Positions 1-6,887 of a stretch of DNA of 14,289 nucleotides are shown in pieces (the first letter of the stretch is position 1; every line of letters starts with the position of its first letter). The stretch comes from Syntrophaceae bacterium PtaB.Bin038. Its GTDB lineage: Bacteria > Desulfobacterota > Syntrophia > Syntrophales > UBA2192. The notes under the pieces were generated by a model. That model did not search any database, was not told the DNA's origin, and saw only the letters and a list, made by a program, of their open reading frames with translations. The DNA lies in contig MVQS01000094.1 in NCBI GenBank assembly GCA_002067855.1, positions 1 to 14,289 on the forward strand. The letters are read 5' to 3'. The position numbers were made by a program, and so were the translations under genes.

Positions 1-16
1 GGAAGGGGATTGACCT

Positions 17-1090
17 ATGGCAAGAATCGACGATCTGTTCGCCCTGCAGCACGACCGGGGCGCCTCCGACCTCCACCTCTTCGCCGGCTCGCCCCCGGCC
101 CTGCGCGTCCGCGGCGACATGGAGAAGATCGCCGACGAGCCCCTCGACGACGAGGAACTGCGGGAGATGCTCTTCGAGATCCTCACCCCCGGGCAGCGCC
201 AGGAGATCGAGGAGACGGGCGATCTGGACTTCGGCTACGAGGTCGAGGGAGTCGCCCGCTACCGCTGCAACTACTTCAAGCAGAAAAACGGCATCGGCGC
301 CGTGTTCCGCGAAATCCCCTCCACGGTCCTCACCGTCGATCAGCTGGGGCTTCCCCAGGTCCTCAAGCAGCTGGCCATGCTGCCGCGCGGCCTGGTGCTC
401 CTCACGGGCCCCACCGGGAGCGGCAAGTCGACGACGCTGGCGGCCATGATCGAGCACGCCAACGCGAACCGCAAGTGCCACATCGTCACGATCGAGGACC
501 CCATCGAGTTCGTGCATCACCCCAAGCAGTGCATCATCAACCACCGCGAGGTGGAGACCCACACGCAGTCCTTCGCCAAGGCGCTGCGGGCCGCCCTGCG
601 CGAGGACCCCGACATCATCCTCGTCGGCGAAATGCGCGACCTGGAGACGACGATGTTGGCCATCGAGGCGGCCAACACGGGCCACCTGGTCCTGTCCACC
701 ATGCACACCATGGGGGCCACGAGGACCATCGACCGCATCGTGGACATGTTCCCCGCGGACCAGCAGTCCCAGATCCGGACGTCGCTGTCGGAATCGCTCA
801 AAGGGGTCATGTCGCAGGCCCTCTTCAAGCGCGTGGACAAGCCGGGCCGCATCGCGGCCCTGGAGATCCTGCTGGTGACGCCCGCGGCGGCCAACCTCAT
901 CCGCGAGCAGAAGACTTACCAGCTGATGACCGTCATCCAGACGGGCAGAAGGATGGGCATGATCTCGCTCGACGACTCGATCGCCGACCTGCTGCAGCGG
1001 CGGCTGATCAGCCCCGAGGAGGCCTTCGAGAAGGCCGTGGAGAAGGACCGCTTCGCGAAGCTCCTCAAGAGCCCTCCTCCGGAGTTCTGA
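17..1090 (+). CDS. pilT: Type IV pilus retraction ATPase, PilT/PilU family
   Basis: A cytoplasmic hexameric ATPase that powers pilus retraction (twitching motility, surface sensing). The 357-residue protein has the full-length PilT layout: an N-terminal domain with the SDLHL segment near residue 18, a Walker A loop GPTGSGKS at 131-138, an Asp box (EDPIEF) at 160-165, a Walker B region EDPDIILVGEMRDLET at 196-211, and a His box TGHLVLSTMHT at 221-231. A conserved C-terminal PilT motif is present as AAANLIRE at 290-297; the usual form is AIRNLIRE. A purine-rich GGAAGGGGA lies just upstream of ATG 17. The His box (STMHTMGA) is a little unlike the canonical GTLHTNSA, so this could be a PilT paralogue. 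The gene seems unrelated to the arsenic genes further right, and its 3' end overlaps the convergent TPR gene by 26 bp. Confidence 0.93.
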   Translation: MARIDDLFALQHDRGASDLHLFAGSPPALRVRGDMEKIADEPLDDEELREMLFEILTPGQRQEIEETGDLDFGYEVEGVARYRCNYFKQKNGIGAVFREIPSTVLTVDQLGLPQVLKQLAMLPRGLVLLTGPTGSGKSTTLAAMIEHANANRKCHIVTIEDPIEFVHHPKQCIINHREVETHTQSFAKALRAALREDPDIILVGEMRDLETTMLAIEAANTGHLVLSTMHTMGATRTIDRIVDMFPADQQSQIRTSLSESLKGVMSQALFKRVDKPGRIAALEILLVTPAAANLIREQKTYQLMTVIQTGRRMGMISLDDSIADLLQRRLISPEEAFEKAVEKDRFAKLLKSPPPEF

Positions 1091-2024
1091 GGGCCTCGAG
1101 GATTTCTTTCGCCTCGACCGTGCGCCCGCAGGCGCCGAGGGCCCCGGCCAGCGAGAGCCGGTAGAAGGCATTGGCAGGATCCGCCGCGCCTGCCCGACGG
1201 AAGGCTTCCACCGCCTCGGGGGCGCGGCTTTCTTTCATCAGCCGGTTGCCGAGCCGGTAGTAGTAGCTCCCCTCGAAGGCGGGGTTGATGCCGACGGCCT
1301 CGCCGTAGGACCGGAAGGCCTCCTCCACGCGCCCGAGCATCACGAGGGCATCCCCCAGGTCGCAGCGGAAGACCGCCTCTTCCGGGGAAGCCGCCGCGGC
1401 CCTGCGGAAGGCGCTCTCGGCCCTCCCGTAGTCGCCCTTGAGCATGCAGGCCTGCCCCATCCGGTTGAGAAACATCCCCTCCTTGCCCGGGAAGTCGTTT
1501 TCGATGGCCCGCCGGTAGGCCGCCTCGGCCTCGTCGAACCGCCCGGCGGCGACCAGCGCGCCGCCCACGGATGCGTGGAATACGGACATGTCGGGCTCCT
1601 CGGCCGCCAGGGCCTCGAAGACCGCCAGGGCCTCCCCGTGCCGCCCCGCGCGCAGGTAGGCGTCCCCGAGGGTGTGGCGCAGGTGGACGTCCTTCTTCTG
1701 GACGGCCACGGCCCGCTCACAGACCTCCACGAGCCGGTCGTACTGCTTCGCCTCGCGGAACAGGCGCACGAGCTCGTCGAAGGCAAACCCCGTGAAGAGT
1801 TTCCTGGCCAGCTCCTTCTGGAAGAGCTTCTCGAACTGGACGACGGCCTCCTCGACCTCGCCGTTGTCCTTGAGGGCCCAGGCAAGGCACAGAACGAAGG
1901 AGTCCATGTCGGGCTTCATCTGGATGAGCTGCCGGTAGACGGCGATCGCCTCGGGGTAGCGCTTTTCCTTCATGTAGAGCTGCGCCAGGCGCTCGTACTG
2001 CTCGGTGTTGGTCTGCTCGGTCAT
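1065..2024 (-). CDS. Tetratricopeptide repeat (TPR) protein
   Basis: A soluble protein of about 319 residues made almost entirely of helical TPR units. Repeats with the W-LG-Y-A-P spacing can be seen, for example around YMKEKRYPEAIAVYRQLIQM, LGDAYLRAGRHGEALAVFEAL, VGGALVAAGRFDEAEAAYRRA, MGQACMLKGDYGRAESAFRRA, LGDALVMLGRVEEAFRSYGEA and LGNRLMKESRAPEAVEAFRRA. No signal peptide or transmembrane segment is evident. TPR proteins are protein-interaction scaffolds and the partner is not shown here. I chose ATG 2024 because AAGGGGAG sits at the right distance before it; an in-frame ATG at 2045 lacks this. The gene is convergent with pilT and overlaps its last 26 bp. Its neighbour suggests, but does not prove, a pilus-related role. 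Confidence 0.88.
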   Translation of the reverse strand: MTEQTNTEQYERLAQLYMKEKRYPEAIAVYRQLIQMKPDMDSFVLCLAWALKDNGEVEEAVVQFEKLFQKELARKLFTGFAFDELVRLFREAKQYDRLVEVCERAVAVQKKDVHLRHTLGDAYLRAGRHGEALAVFEALAAEEPDMSVFHASVGGALVAAGRFDEAEAAYRRAIENDFPGKEGMFLNRMGQACMLKGDYGRAESAFRRAAAASPEEAVFRCDLGDALVMLGRVEEAFRSYGEAVGINPAFEGSYYYRLGNRLMKESRAPEAVEAFRRAGAADPANAFYRLSLAGALGACGRTVEAKEILEALRTPEEGS

Positions 2025-2101
2025 TCCATCTCCCCTTTGCTGCACGTCAAGCTGTCATGGCCGCACGATCCGGACATACCCATCCAATCCAATGCGGGCA
2101 C

Positions 2102-2202
2102 GAAGTTGAGAGGCTAAGAAGGTGAGAAGTCTGGACCGGGTTCCGACAACCCGCGAAGTGCACGATTCTCCGGACTTCCCAACTTCCCGGCTTCCTGACT
2201 TC
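2102..2202. repeat. Degenerate 33-bp inverted repeat in the tpr-arsR intergenic region
   Basis: Arm 2102-2134 (starts GAAGTTGAGAGGCTAAGAAG) and arm 2170-2202 match as inverted repeats at about 23 of 33 positions. Most mismatches are transitions, so an RNA copy could still pair through G-U. The 35-nt middle contains its own perfect 6-bp hairpin, CGGGTT 2137-2142 with AACCCG 2148-2153. Each arm is built from GAAG-type units about 7-9 bases apart. This looks like an intergenic palindromic repeat family member, or a structured leader or terminator. The rest of 2025-2285 holds no gene that I can support. Confidence 0.55.
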
Positions 2203-2285
2203 CATCTTTTTCCGGGCAACCTATATACCCAATCCCTCCCCCGATGCAATCCTGAAAACCGTCCCGGTGACGGCCCTTTTTCCCG

Positions 2286-2314
2286 TTGACAAGAGGCGTT
2301 CAGATAACTATATA
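2286..2314 (+). promoter_or_regulatory. Sigma70-type promoter of the ars operon
   Basis: A perfect -35 box TTGACA (2286-2291) is followed by a 17-bp spacer and TATATA (2309-2314) as the -10 box. The predicted start of transcription is near 2320, about 22 bases before the arsR ATG. The AT-rich core stands out in a GC-rich window. It is overlapped and followed by palindromes, as expected for an ArsR-repressed promoter. Confidence 0.78.
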
Positions 2315-2330
2315 GCCATATAGCTATATG
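2308..2330. promoter_or_regulatory. Predicted ArsR operator
   Basis: Two adjoining palindromes are visible: CTATATAG (2308-2315) and a perfect 14-bp palindrome CATATAGCTATATG (2317-2330). The first covers the -10 box and the second covers the likely transcription start. The position and the symmetry fit the binding site of a dimeric winged-helix repressor, most simply the ArsR encoded 13 bases downstream. Binding is inferred, not shown. Confidence 0.65.
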
Positions 2331-2342
2331 AAGGGAGCCGCC

Positions 2343-2723
2343 ATGAAAGACTTCATCCGGGTCATGAAGGCCCTGTCGGACCCCAACCGGGTCAAGATGG
2401 TCAAGATGCTCCAGCAGAAGGAGATGTGCGTTTGCGAGATGCAGGAGGCCCTCGGCATAACCCAGCCGACCGTGTCCAAGCACCTCAAAATCCTGGAGGA
2501 CGCGGGACTCGTGCAGTCGAAAAAAGACGGGCTCTGGGTGAATTATCGGCTGATCGGAAACGATGCCAATCCCTATGCCGTCGAGATGCTCGGCATGATG
2601 GAAAAATGGCTCGGCGACGACGTTGAAATCAGGCGGATCCTTCGTCGGCTTCCCGACATCCGCCGCGAGGAAGTGAGAAAGAAGCCGGTCGTAACAGGCG
2701 GAAAACCCCGAAGCAAGGTGTAA
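2343..2723 (+). CDS. arsR: ArsR-family metalloregulatory repressor
   Basis: A 126-residue winged-helix repressor. It begins MKDFIRVMKALSDPNRVKMV, the usual ArsR/SmtB opening. The metal-sensing motif is MCVCEMQ with Cys29 and Cys31, matching the ELCVCDL alpha-3 As(III)/Sb(III) site of classical ArsR proteins. The recognition helix ITQPTVSKHLKILEDAGLV follows at 39-57, and the wing spans about 58-70. ATG 2343 is preferred to ATG 2328 because AAGGGAG (2331-2337) lies 5 bases before 2343, and the usual ArsR N-terminus starts there. It is the first gene of the plus-strand arsenic train and probably represses its own promoter until trivalent arsenic binds. Confidence 0.93.
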   Translation: MKDFIRVMKALSDPNRVKMVKMLQQKEMCVCEMQEALGITQPTVSKHLKILEDAGLVQSKKDGLWVNYRLIGNDANPYAVEMLGMMEKWLGDDVEIRRILRRLPDIRREEVRKKPVVTGGKPRSKV

Positions 2724-2767
2724 GCGATCCAAGAAAGGCCGCTCCGTCTAAGAAGAGGAGTTTTCAA

Positions 2768-3817
2768 ATGTTGATGGAATTGATCATGGCAGGTCTTCTC
2801 GCCCTGCAGGACTATGTCGCAACCCACGTGCTGACCTGCCTCGTGCCGGCCTTCATGCTGGCCGGCGCCATGGTGGCCTTCATCAACCAGGAGGCGATTC
2901 TCAGCTACCTGGGCGAAAAGGCAAACAAGGCGAAGTCCTTTTCCCTGGCGGGTGTCGCCAGCTTCTTCGTGGCAGCCTGCTCCTGTACGGTCATCCCCGT
3001 CTCGGCGGGCCTCTACTTCAGCGGCGCCGCCGTCGGCGTGGCCTTCATCGTTCTCTGGGTGGCTCCGTCGGCCAATATCCTATCCCTGGTCTACACGGGG
3101 AACATCCTGGGGGGCGAGATCGTCGTGGCGCGTGTTGCGGCGTCCCTGGCCATGGCCTTCGCCGTCGGCTGGGTCATGACCCTGGCTTTCCGCAACGAGG
3201 TGCGCGAGGAAATCGTCGTGGCGGAAGGGACACGGGAAAAAGGGGAGATTGTCTCCCGGCGGCACGCGATCCTGCTCCTTCTGATTGTCGTTTCCCTTCT
3301 TGCCCCCAATTACATCGGTCAGACGGGGCCCTACTGGCAGAAGGTGATCATCTGGGGGATCGCGACGATCATCCTGTTTGGCTACGCGTTGAAAATGTTC
3401 TCGACGGACGAGGTCAAGAGCTGGCTTCGCGAGACGTGGTGGTTTGTCCGGATCATCCTGCCCCTGCTTCTGGCCGGCGTGTTCGCCGTCGGCGTCATCG
3501 GGAAGCTTCTGCCGGAAGCATGGATTCGCCAATGGCTGGGCGGCAACGGGGTGACGGCGTCCTTTCTCGCCACCATGATCGGGGCCGTGAGCTACTTCGC
3601 CACCATGACGGAGGCCCCCTTCGTGGACACCCTCATGAAACTCGGCATGGGGAAAGGGCCCGCGCTGGCGCTCCTGCTCACGGGGCCGGGCCTGAGCCTG
3701 CCGAACTGGGTCGCCATCGCGCGGGTCTTCGGCCTCAAGAAGTCCGTCGTCTACGTCATCACCATCGTTATCCTCGGGACCTTCGTGGGATGGTTCTTCG
3801 GAAACTTCATTCTGTAG
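2768..3817 (+). CDS. ArsP-type permease (DUF318/UPF0718), probable arsenical exporter
   Basis: A 349-residue inner-membrane protein with about eight to ten hydrophobic helices. The signature FFVAACSCTVIPVSAG has a CSC pair at residues 71-73. This matches the ArsP/DUF318 permease family, in which the characterised members export trivalent organoarsenicals such as methylarsenite. A second conserved stretch, SYFATMTEAPFVDTLMKLGM followed by LLLTGPGLSLPNW, lies in the C-terminal half, giving the two-repeat layout of the family. A charged cytoplasmic loop lies around residues 140-165. AGAGGAG sits 8 bases before the ATG. The gene lies 44 bases after arsR and 12 before a small redoxin, so it belongs to one operon. 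No arsB or acr3 gene is in the window, so this is the likely exporter. The exact substrate (As(III) or methylated As(III)) cannot be told from sequence. Confidence 0.88.
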   Translation: MLMELIMAGLLALQDYVATHVLTCLVPAFMLAGAMVAFINQEAILSYLGEKANKAKSFSLAGVASFFVAACSCTVIPVSAGLYFSGAAVGVAFIVLWVAPSANILSLVYTGNILGGEIVVARVAASLAMAFAVGWVMTLAFRNEVREEIVVAEGTREKGEIVSRRHAILLLLIVVSLLAPNYIGQTGPYWQKVIIWGIATIILFGYALKMFSTDEVKSWLRETWWFVRIILPLLLAGVFAVGVIGKLLPEAWIRQWLGGNGVTASFLATMIGAVSYFATMTEAPFVDTLMKLGMGKGPALALLLTGPGLSLPNWVAIARVFGLKKSVVYVITIVILGTFVGWFFGNFIL

Positions 3818-3829
3818 GAGGGATTCATC

Positions 3830-4069
3830 ATGAAAATCCAGGTTGCCGGACCGGGCTGCGCACGCTGTGAGGCCACGGAGAAAAACGTTCTCGAGGCATG
3901 CAGGCAGCTGGGTCTCGACGCAGAGGTCACGCACGTCCGAGACATGCTCCAGATCGCCAAGCTTGGCGTCAGAATGACCCCGGCCGTCCTGGTGGACGGG
4001 AACGTGGTCGTCGCGGGGAAAATCCCTACGGTGGACGACCTCAAGGGTATCCTCGCCGGAAAGCGATAG
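3830..4069 (+). CDS. Small thioredoxin-fold protein (redox-active disulfide protein 2 family)
   Basis: A 79-residue single-domain redoxin. The active site is GPGCARC with Cys10 and Cys13, right after the first beta strand. The conserved cis-proline is in MTPAVLVDG (Pro51). The length and the short opening MKIQVAGPGC match the redox-active disulfide protein 2 family (TIGR00412-like), which often lies beside ArsP-type permeases. GGAGGGA lies upstream of the ATG, 12 bases after the permease. The likely role is to deliver electrons or bind metalloid for the permease or for ArsC; this is inferred from context. No signal peptide is present. Confidence 0.88.
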   Translation: MKIQVAGPGCARCEATEKNVLEACRQLGLDAEVTHVRDMLQIAKLGVRMTPAVLVDGNVVVAGKIPTVDDLKGILAGKR

Positions 4070-4106
4070 ACGAAACTGATAATCGCAATCCATAATTTAC
4101 TCGAAG

Positions 4107-4230
4107 CCGGCGATAAACCGCGTCATCGAGAGCGAAGCGCGGCGATCTCGCCGTTTGCAAGAGTGTGCCGCGCACCCCGCGGGTGCTCGCAATGACCCTT
4201 CCAACAGGGCTCCCGGCTTCTTATCGCCGG
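4107..4230. repeat. Palindromic intergenic repeat element inside the ars gene train
   Basis: The 190-base gap between the redoxin and the ProC-like gene is mostly one palindromic element. The outer arms CCGGCGATAA (4107-4116) and TTATCGCCGG (4221-4230) are perfect inverted repeats. The inner part begins CGTCATCGAGAGCGAAGCG (4121) and ends GGTGCTCGCAATGACC (4197), the head and tail of the widespread 'GTCATTGCGAGCGAAGCG... CGCTCGCAATGAC' type of intergenic palindrome found in many bacteria. It is non-coding and resembles a MITE or BIME-like unit. It could weaken readthrough or alter mRNA stability between the first three genes and the rest. Confidence 0.65.
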
Positions 4231-4261
4231 ATCCGGGATTTAGACAAGGAGGCACGGTGTG

Positions 4262-5041
4262 ATGAAGGTCCAATCGCTGGGGTTTATCGGAGGGGGACGG
4301 GTCACCCGGATCATTCTCGAAGCGCTGAACCGGAAGCGGATGCTTCCCTCGATCGTCGTCGTCAGCGACGCAAACGGGGAGGTCCTCCGGAAGCTCAAGG
4401 AGAAATTCCCGAAAATCCAGACCGCACAGGGCGACAACGCGAAGGCGGCGGGCCAGGACCTGGTCTTCCTCGCCCTTCACCCGCCGGCCGTCGGGGGCGG
4501 GCTGGCGGAGATCAAGGCAGCGCTCGAACCCGGCGCCGTCCTCGTCTCCCTGGCGCCCCGGTTCACGATCAAGGCGCTCTCGGAGGGGCTCGGGGGGTTC
4601 GACCGGATCGTGCGGATGATCCCCAACGCCCCGTCCTACGTCAACGAGGGCTACAACCCCGTCGCCTTCGGCCCGGGAATCTCGAAAAAAGAAAAGGAAG
4701 ACCTCTTCAAGCTCTTCAAGAAGCTGGGAGACTGCCCCGAGGTGGATGAAGGCAAGCTCGAGGCCTATGCCATCGTCACGGCGATGGGCCCCACCTACCT
4801 GTGGTTCCAGCTCTTCGAGCTCCTCGATCTGGGAAAGTCCTTCGGCCTGACGGACAAGCAGGCCTGGAAGGGGATCAAGAAAATGCTCAAGGGCGCCGTC
4901 GAGACCGTCGACGACTCGGGACTGACCCCCGAGGAGGTGATGGACCTCGTCCCCGTCAAACCCTTGGGCGAGGACGAGGCCATGATCCGAAACGCCTACC
5001 GGACGAAGCTGACGGGGCTCTACCAGAAACTGAAAGGTTGA
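4262..5041 (+). CDS. Pyrroline-5-carboxylate reductase-like NAD(P)-binding protein
   Basis: A 259-residue cytoplasmic protein with a Rossmann opening LGFIGGGRVTRIILEAL near residues 6-22. It has ProC-like features: a conserved DLVFLALHPPAV segment in place of ProC's DVVILAVKPQ, then RIVRMIPNAPSYVNEGYNPVAFG, which matches the ProC motif RVMPNTPA-x-x-x-G. The C-terminal helical half, with AYAIVTAMGPTYLWFQLFEL, corresponds to the dimerisation domain. It is probably a paralogue rather than the proline enzyme, because it lies in an arsenic cluster with no proline genes. AAGGAGG (4246-4252) precedes both a GTG at 4259 and this ATG; either could be the start. Its substrate is unknown; a cluster-specific NAD(P)H-linked reduction is a guess. 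Confidence 0.78.
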   Translation: MKVQSLGFIGGGRVTRIILEALNRKRMLPSIVVVSDANGEVLRKLKEKFPKIQTAQGDNAKAAGQDLVFLALHPPAVGGGLAEIKAALEPGAVLVSLAPRFTIKALSEGLGGFDRIVRMIPNAPSYVNEGYNPVAFGPGISKKEKEDLFKLFKKLGDCPEVDEGKLEAYAIVTAMGPTYLWFQLFELLDLGKSFGLTDKQAWKGIKKMLKGAVETVDDSGLTPEEVMDLVPVKPLGEDEAMIRNAYRTKLTGLYQKLKG

Positions 5042-5080
5042 CCCGGGCGCAGCAAAAACCCGTGCAAAAGGAACCCTGAG

Positions 5081-5533
5081 ATGGAAAAGAAGAAAGTCCT
5101 CTTTGTCTGCATCCACAACAGCGCCCGCAGCCAGATGGCCGAGGCCTGGATGAACCGTCTCTGCGGCGAGAGCTTCGAGGCCGAGAGCGCGGGCCTCGAG
5201 CCGGGGACATTGAATCCGCTGGCCGTGGCCGTCATGAAGGAAGTGGGGATCGACATCTCCGGGAAAGCCACGCGGAGCGTGTTCGACGTCCTGAAGGCGG
5301 GGACCCTGTTCTCTTATGTCATCACCGTCTGCGACGAATCGGCGGCGGAGGCCTGCCCCATCTTCCCGGGACCGGCCAGGCACGTCCACATGGGCTTCAC
5401 GGACCCGGCGCGCCTGGAGGGGACGGAGGAGGAGAAACTCGCGCGGGTCCGGGTGATCCGGGATTCCATCCGCGAGGCCGTCGAGGCCTTCTGCCGGCAG
5501 GAGATGGATCGAAACGAGCGGGAGCAAACGTGA
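5081..5533 (+). CDS. arsC: Arsenate reductase, thioredoxin-coupled LMW-phosphatase type
   Basis: Reduces As(V) to As(III) in the cytoplasm. The 150-residue protein has the P-loop CIHNSARS with Cys10 and Arg16, matching the CX5R loop of pI258-type ArsC. The resolving cysteines are Cys84 and Cys92 (TVCDESAAEACPIFPG), and the general acid is Asp108 in GFTDPA. This triple-cysteine cascade ends in a surface disulfide that thioredoxin-like proteins reduce, and the cluster supplies several candidates. The spacing between the second and third Cys is one residue longer than in pI258 ArsC. AAAGGAACC precedes the ATG. It lies 39 bases after the ProC-like gene and 12 before the next gene, so co-transcription is likely. 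Confidence 0.94.
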   Translation: MEKKKVLFVCIHNSARSQMAEAWMNRLCGESFEAESAGLEPGTLNPLAVAVMKEVGIDISGKATRSVFDVLKAGTLFSYVITVCDESAAEACPIFPGPARHVHMGFTDPARLEGTEEEKLARVRVIRDSIREAVEAFCRQEMDRNEREQT

Positions 5534-5545
5534 AAGGAGTGCGTC

Positions 5546-6067
5546 ATGGCGGGCGATGTCGTGCAGATCACGATGGGCGACCGGAAGCTGGGCATCATCG
5601 GGCTCAGGAGGGTCATGGAGGACCTGGCGAAAACGGCCTCGGGAAAGACCGACGCGGAGTGCCGGGAGATCCTTTACAAGGGCATTGCAGGCCGGAACTA
5701 CATCCCGCCGAAGATGGCCGATGAGTACAAGGACGCCCTTCTGCGGGCGTTCAGGGTCTTCACGGGGGAAATCAAGGAAGAGGCCCCTTCGGGCGGCGTC
5801 CGGATCCAGGTCCTGGGCCCCGGCTGCTTCAACTGCGACAGGATCGAGAGGGACGTCCGGGAGGTGATGGCGGAGTTGAAGATCCCGGGGGATCTGTCCC
5901 ACGTGACGGATCCTTCCGAGATCGCGAAATTCGGGGTCCTGGGGGTCCCGGCCCTCGTGATCAACGGCCGCATCGTCTCCGTCGGGGCCGTCCCGGATCG
6001 CAACCGGATCCGGCAGTGGCTGCTCGACCTGAAAGCCTCGGGGGAGTGCAAGGAGGAAGCCGGATAA
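5546..6067 (+). CDS. Two-domain redoxin: small N-terminal domain fused to a CxxC thioredoxin-like domain
   Basis: A 173-residue protein in two parts. Residues 1-75 (opening VVQITMGDRKLGIIGLRRVM, then AGRNYIPPKMADEYKDALLR) form a compact domain. It resembles short stand-alone proteins found next to redox-active disulfide proteins in anaerobes, some of which carry a 'NAC family' label; I recognise the pattern but not its function. Residues 85-165 are a thioredoxin-fold domain like the one encoded at 3830, with GPGCFNC (Cys94, Cys97) and cis-proline in LGVPALVING (Pro135). AAAGGAG precedes ATG 5546, 12 bases after arsC. The tight spacing makes it a good candidate for the ArsC electron donor, which is inference. 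Confidence 0.8.
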   Translation: MAGDVVQITMGDRKLGIIGLRRVMEDLAKTASGKTDAECREILYKGIAGRNYIPPKMADEYKDALLRAFRVFTGEIKEEAPSGGVRIQVLGPGCFNCDRIERDVREVMAELKIPGDLSHVTDPSEIAKFGVLGVPALVINGRIVSVGAVPDRNRIRQWLLDLKASGECKEEAG

Positions 6068-6121
6068 ACCGGCGACAGGACGGCGGGTGCGTGGCGCACC
6101 GAGCCGGAAGGGGGAAGCATC

Positions 6122-6859
6122 ATGAGCGCGCTTGTCATCACGGCAATCGGGCTATTCATCCTTTCCGTGGTCTCGGGGATGCTGGGCCTCGGCGTGGCCT
6201 TCTCCGCCGTCCCTTTCCTCGGGCTTTTCCTTCCGGACCTCGTCCACCAGGTCCAGCCCCTGAGCCTCCTGCTCAACGGCATCACGGCCCTCTTTGCCGT
6301 CTTCGGATTCGCCCGGAGCAGGCTCGTGGACTGGCGAAAGGCGATCACACTGGCGCTGATCACCACCCTGACGGCCCCGGCGGGCGCCTGGCTGGTCCAG
6401 TACGTGGACCAGGTGTACGTCTGGTTTGCCTACCTCGCGTCGGTTCTCTACCTCTCCTACAGGCTCTTTCGTCCCGTGCAGGAGCGGCCGGGGAACGAGA
6501 ACTTCCGCCTCGCCCTTATCCTCGCCGTCCCCATTTCCGTTCTGAGCGGGTTTCTGGGCATCGGGCCGGGGTTTCTCCTGATGCCGACTCTGATCCTCGT
6601 GGGCTTCAACACCAAGATGGCCGCCGGGATCAACGCCTTCGCCGTCTGCCCGCCCTCCTTTTCGTCCCTCATCCCCCACATCGGTACGGCCCGTTGGAAC
6701 CCGACCCTGACCGTCACGCTGCTGATCGTCGGCGCCGTGGGCTCTTTCATCGGGGCACGACTCACGAGCCTCTATGTGCCCAGCGGGCGCCTCAAGCAGC
6801 TTTTCGGTGTCCTCATCGTCATCATGACGGCCTACAAGATCATCACTCTGTTCAGATGA
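6122..6859 (+). CDS. TauE/SafE-family (sulfite exporter-type) permease
   Basis: A 245-residue integral membrane protein with about seven or eight hydrophobic segments. The N-terminus ITAIGLFILSVVSGMLGLGV and the second-half repeat VPISVLSGFLGIGPGFLLMP both carry the S-G-x-L-G-x-G motif that marks the two repeats of TauE/SafE permeases. Members export sulfite, sulfoacetate or other small anions, or act in thiol and metal homeostasis; the substrate cannot be inferred here. GGGGGAAG precedes the ATG. It is 54 bases after the two-domain redoxin and 28 before the FmdE-like gene. With the rhodanese downstream, it hints that sulfur-containing anions, perhaps released from thiol or thioarsenic chemistry, are handled by this operon. 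Confidence 0.87.
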   Translation: MSALVITAIGLFILSVVSGMLGLGVAFSAVPFLGLFLPDLVHQVQPLSLLLNGITALFAVFGFARSRLVDWRKAITLALITTLTAPAGAWLVQYVDQVYVWFAYLASVLYLSYRLFRPVQERPGNENFRLALILAVPISVLSGFLGIGPGFLLMPTLILVGFNTKMAAGINAFAVCPPSFSSLIPHIGTARWNPTLTVTLLIVGAVGSFIGARLTSLYVPSGRLKQLFGVLIVIMTAYKIITLFR

Positions 6860-6887
6860 AACACACCCTGCGGTTCGAGGTGCCACC

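Noticed and set aside
2259..2281. Hairpin CCGTC-CCGGT-GACGG followed by TTTTT as a terminator
   Set aside because: The stem is only 5 bp, the T-run starts three bases after it, and no plus-strand gene lies upstream to be terminated.
3080..4093. A 337-codon minus-strand open frame opposite the permease
   Set aside because: It mirrors the membrane protein codon pattern, has no domain, and spans two genuine plus-strand genes.
4097..5902. A 601-codon open frame on the minus strand opposite the ProC-like gene and arsC
   Set aside because: Low-complexity, charge-rich translation with no recognisable domain. The plus strand here encodes clear arsC and redoxin motifs with ribosome sites. Long antisense frames are common at this GC content.
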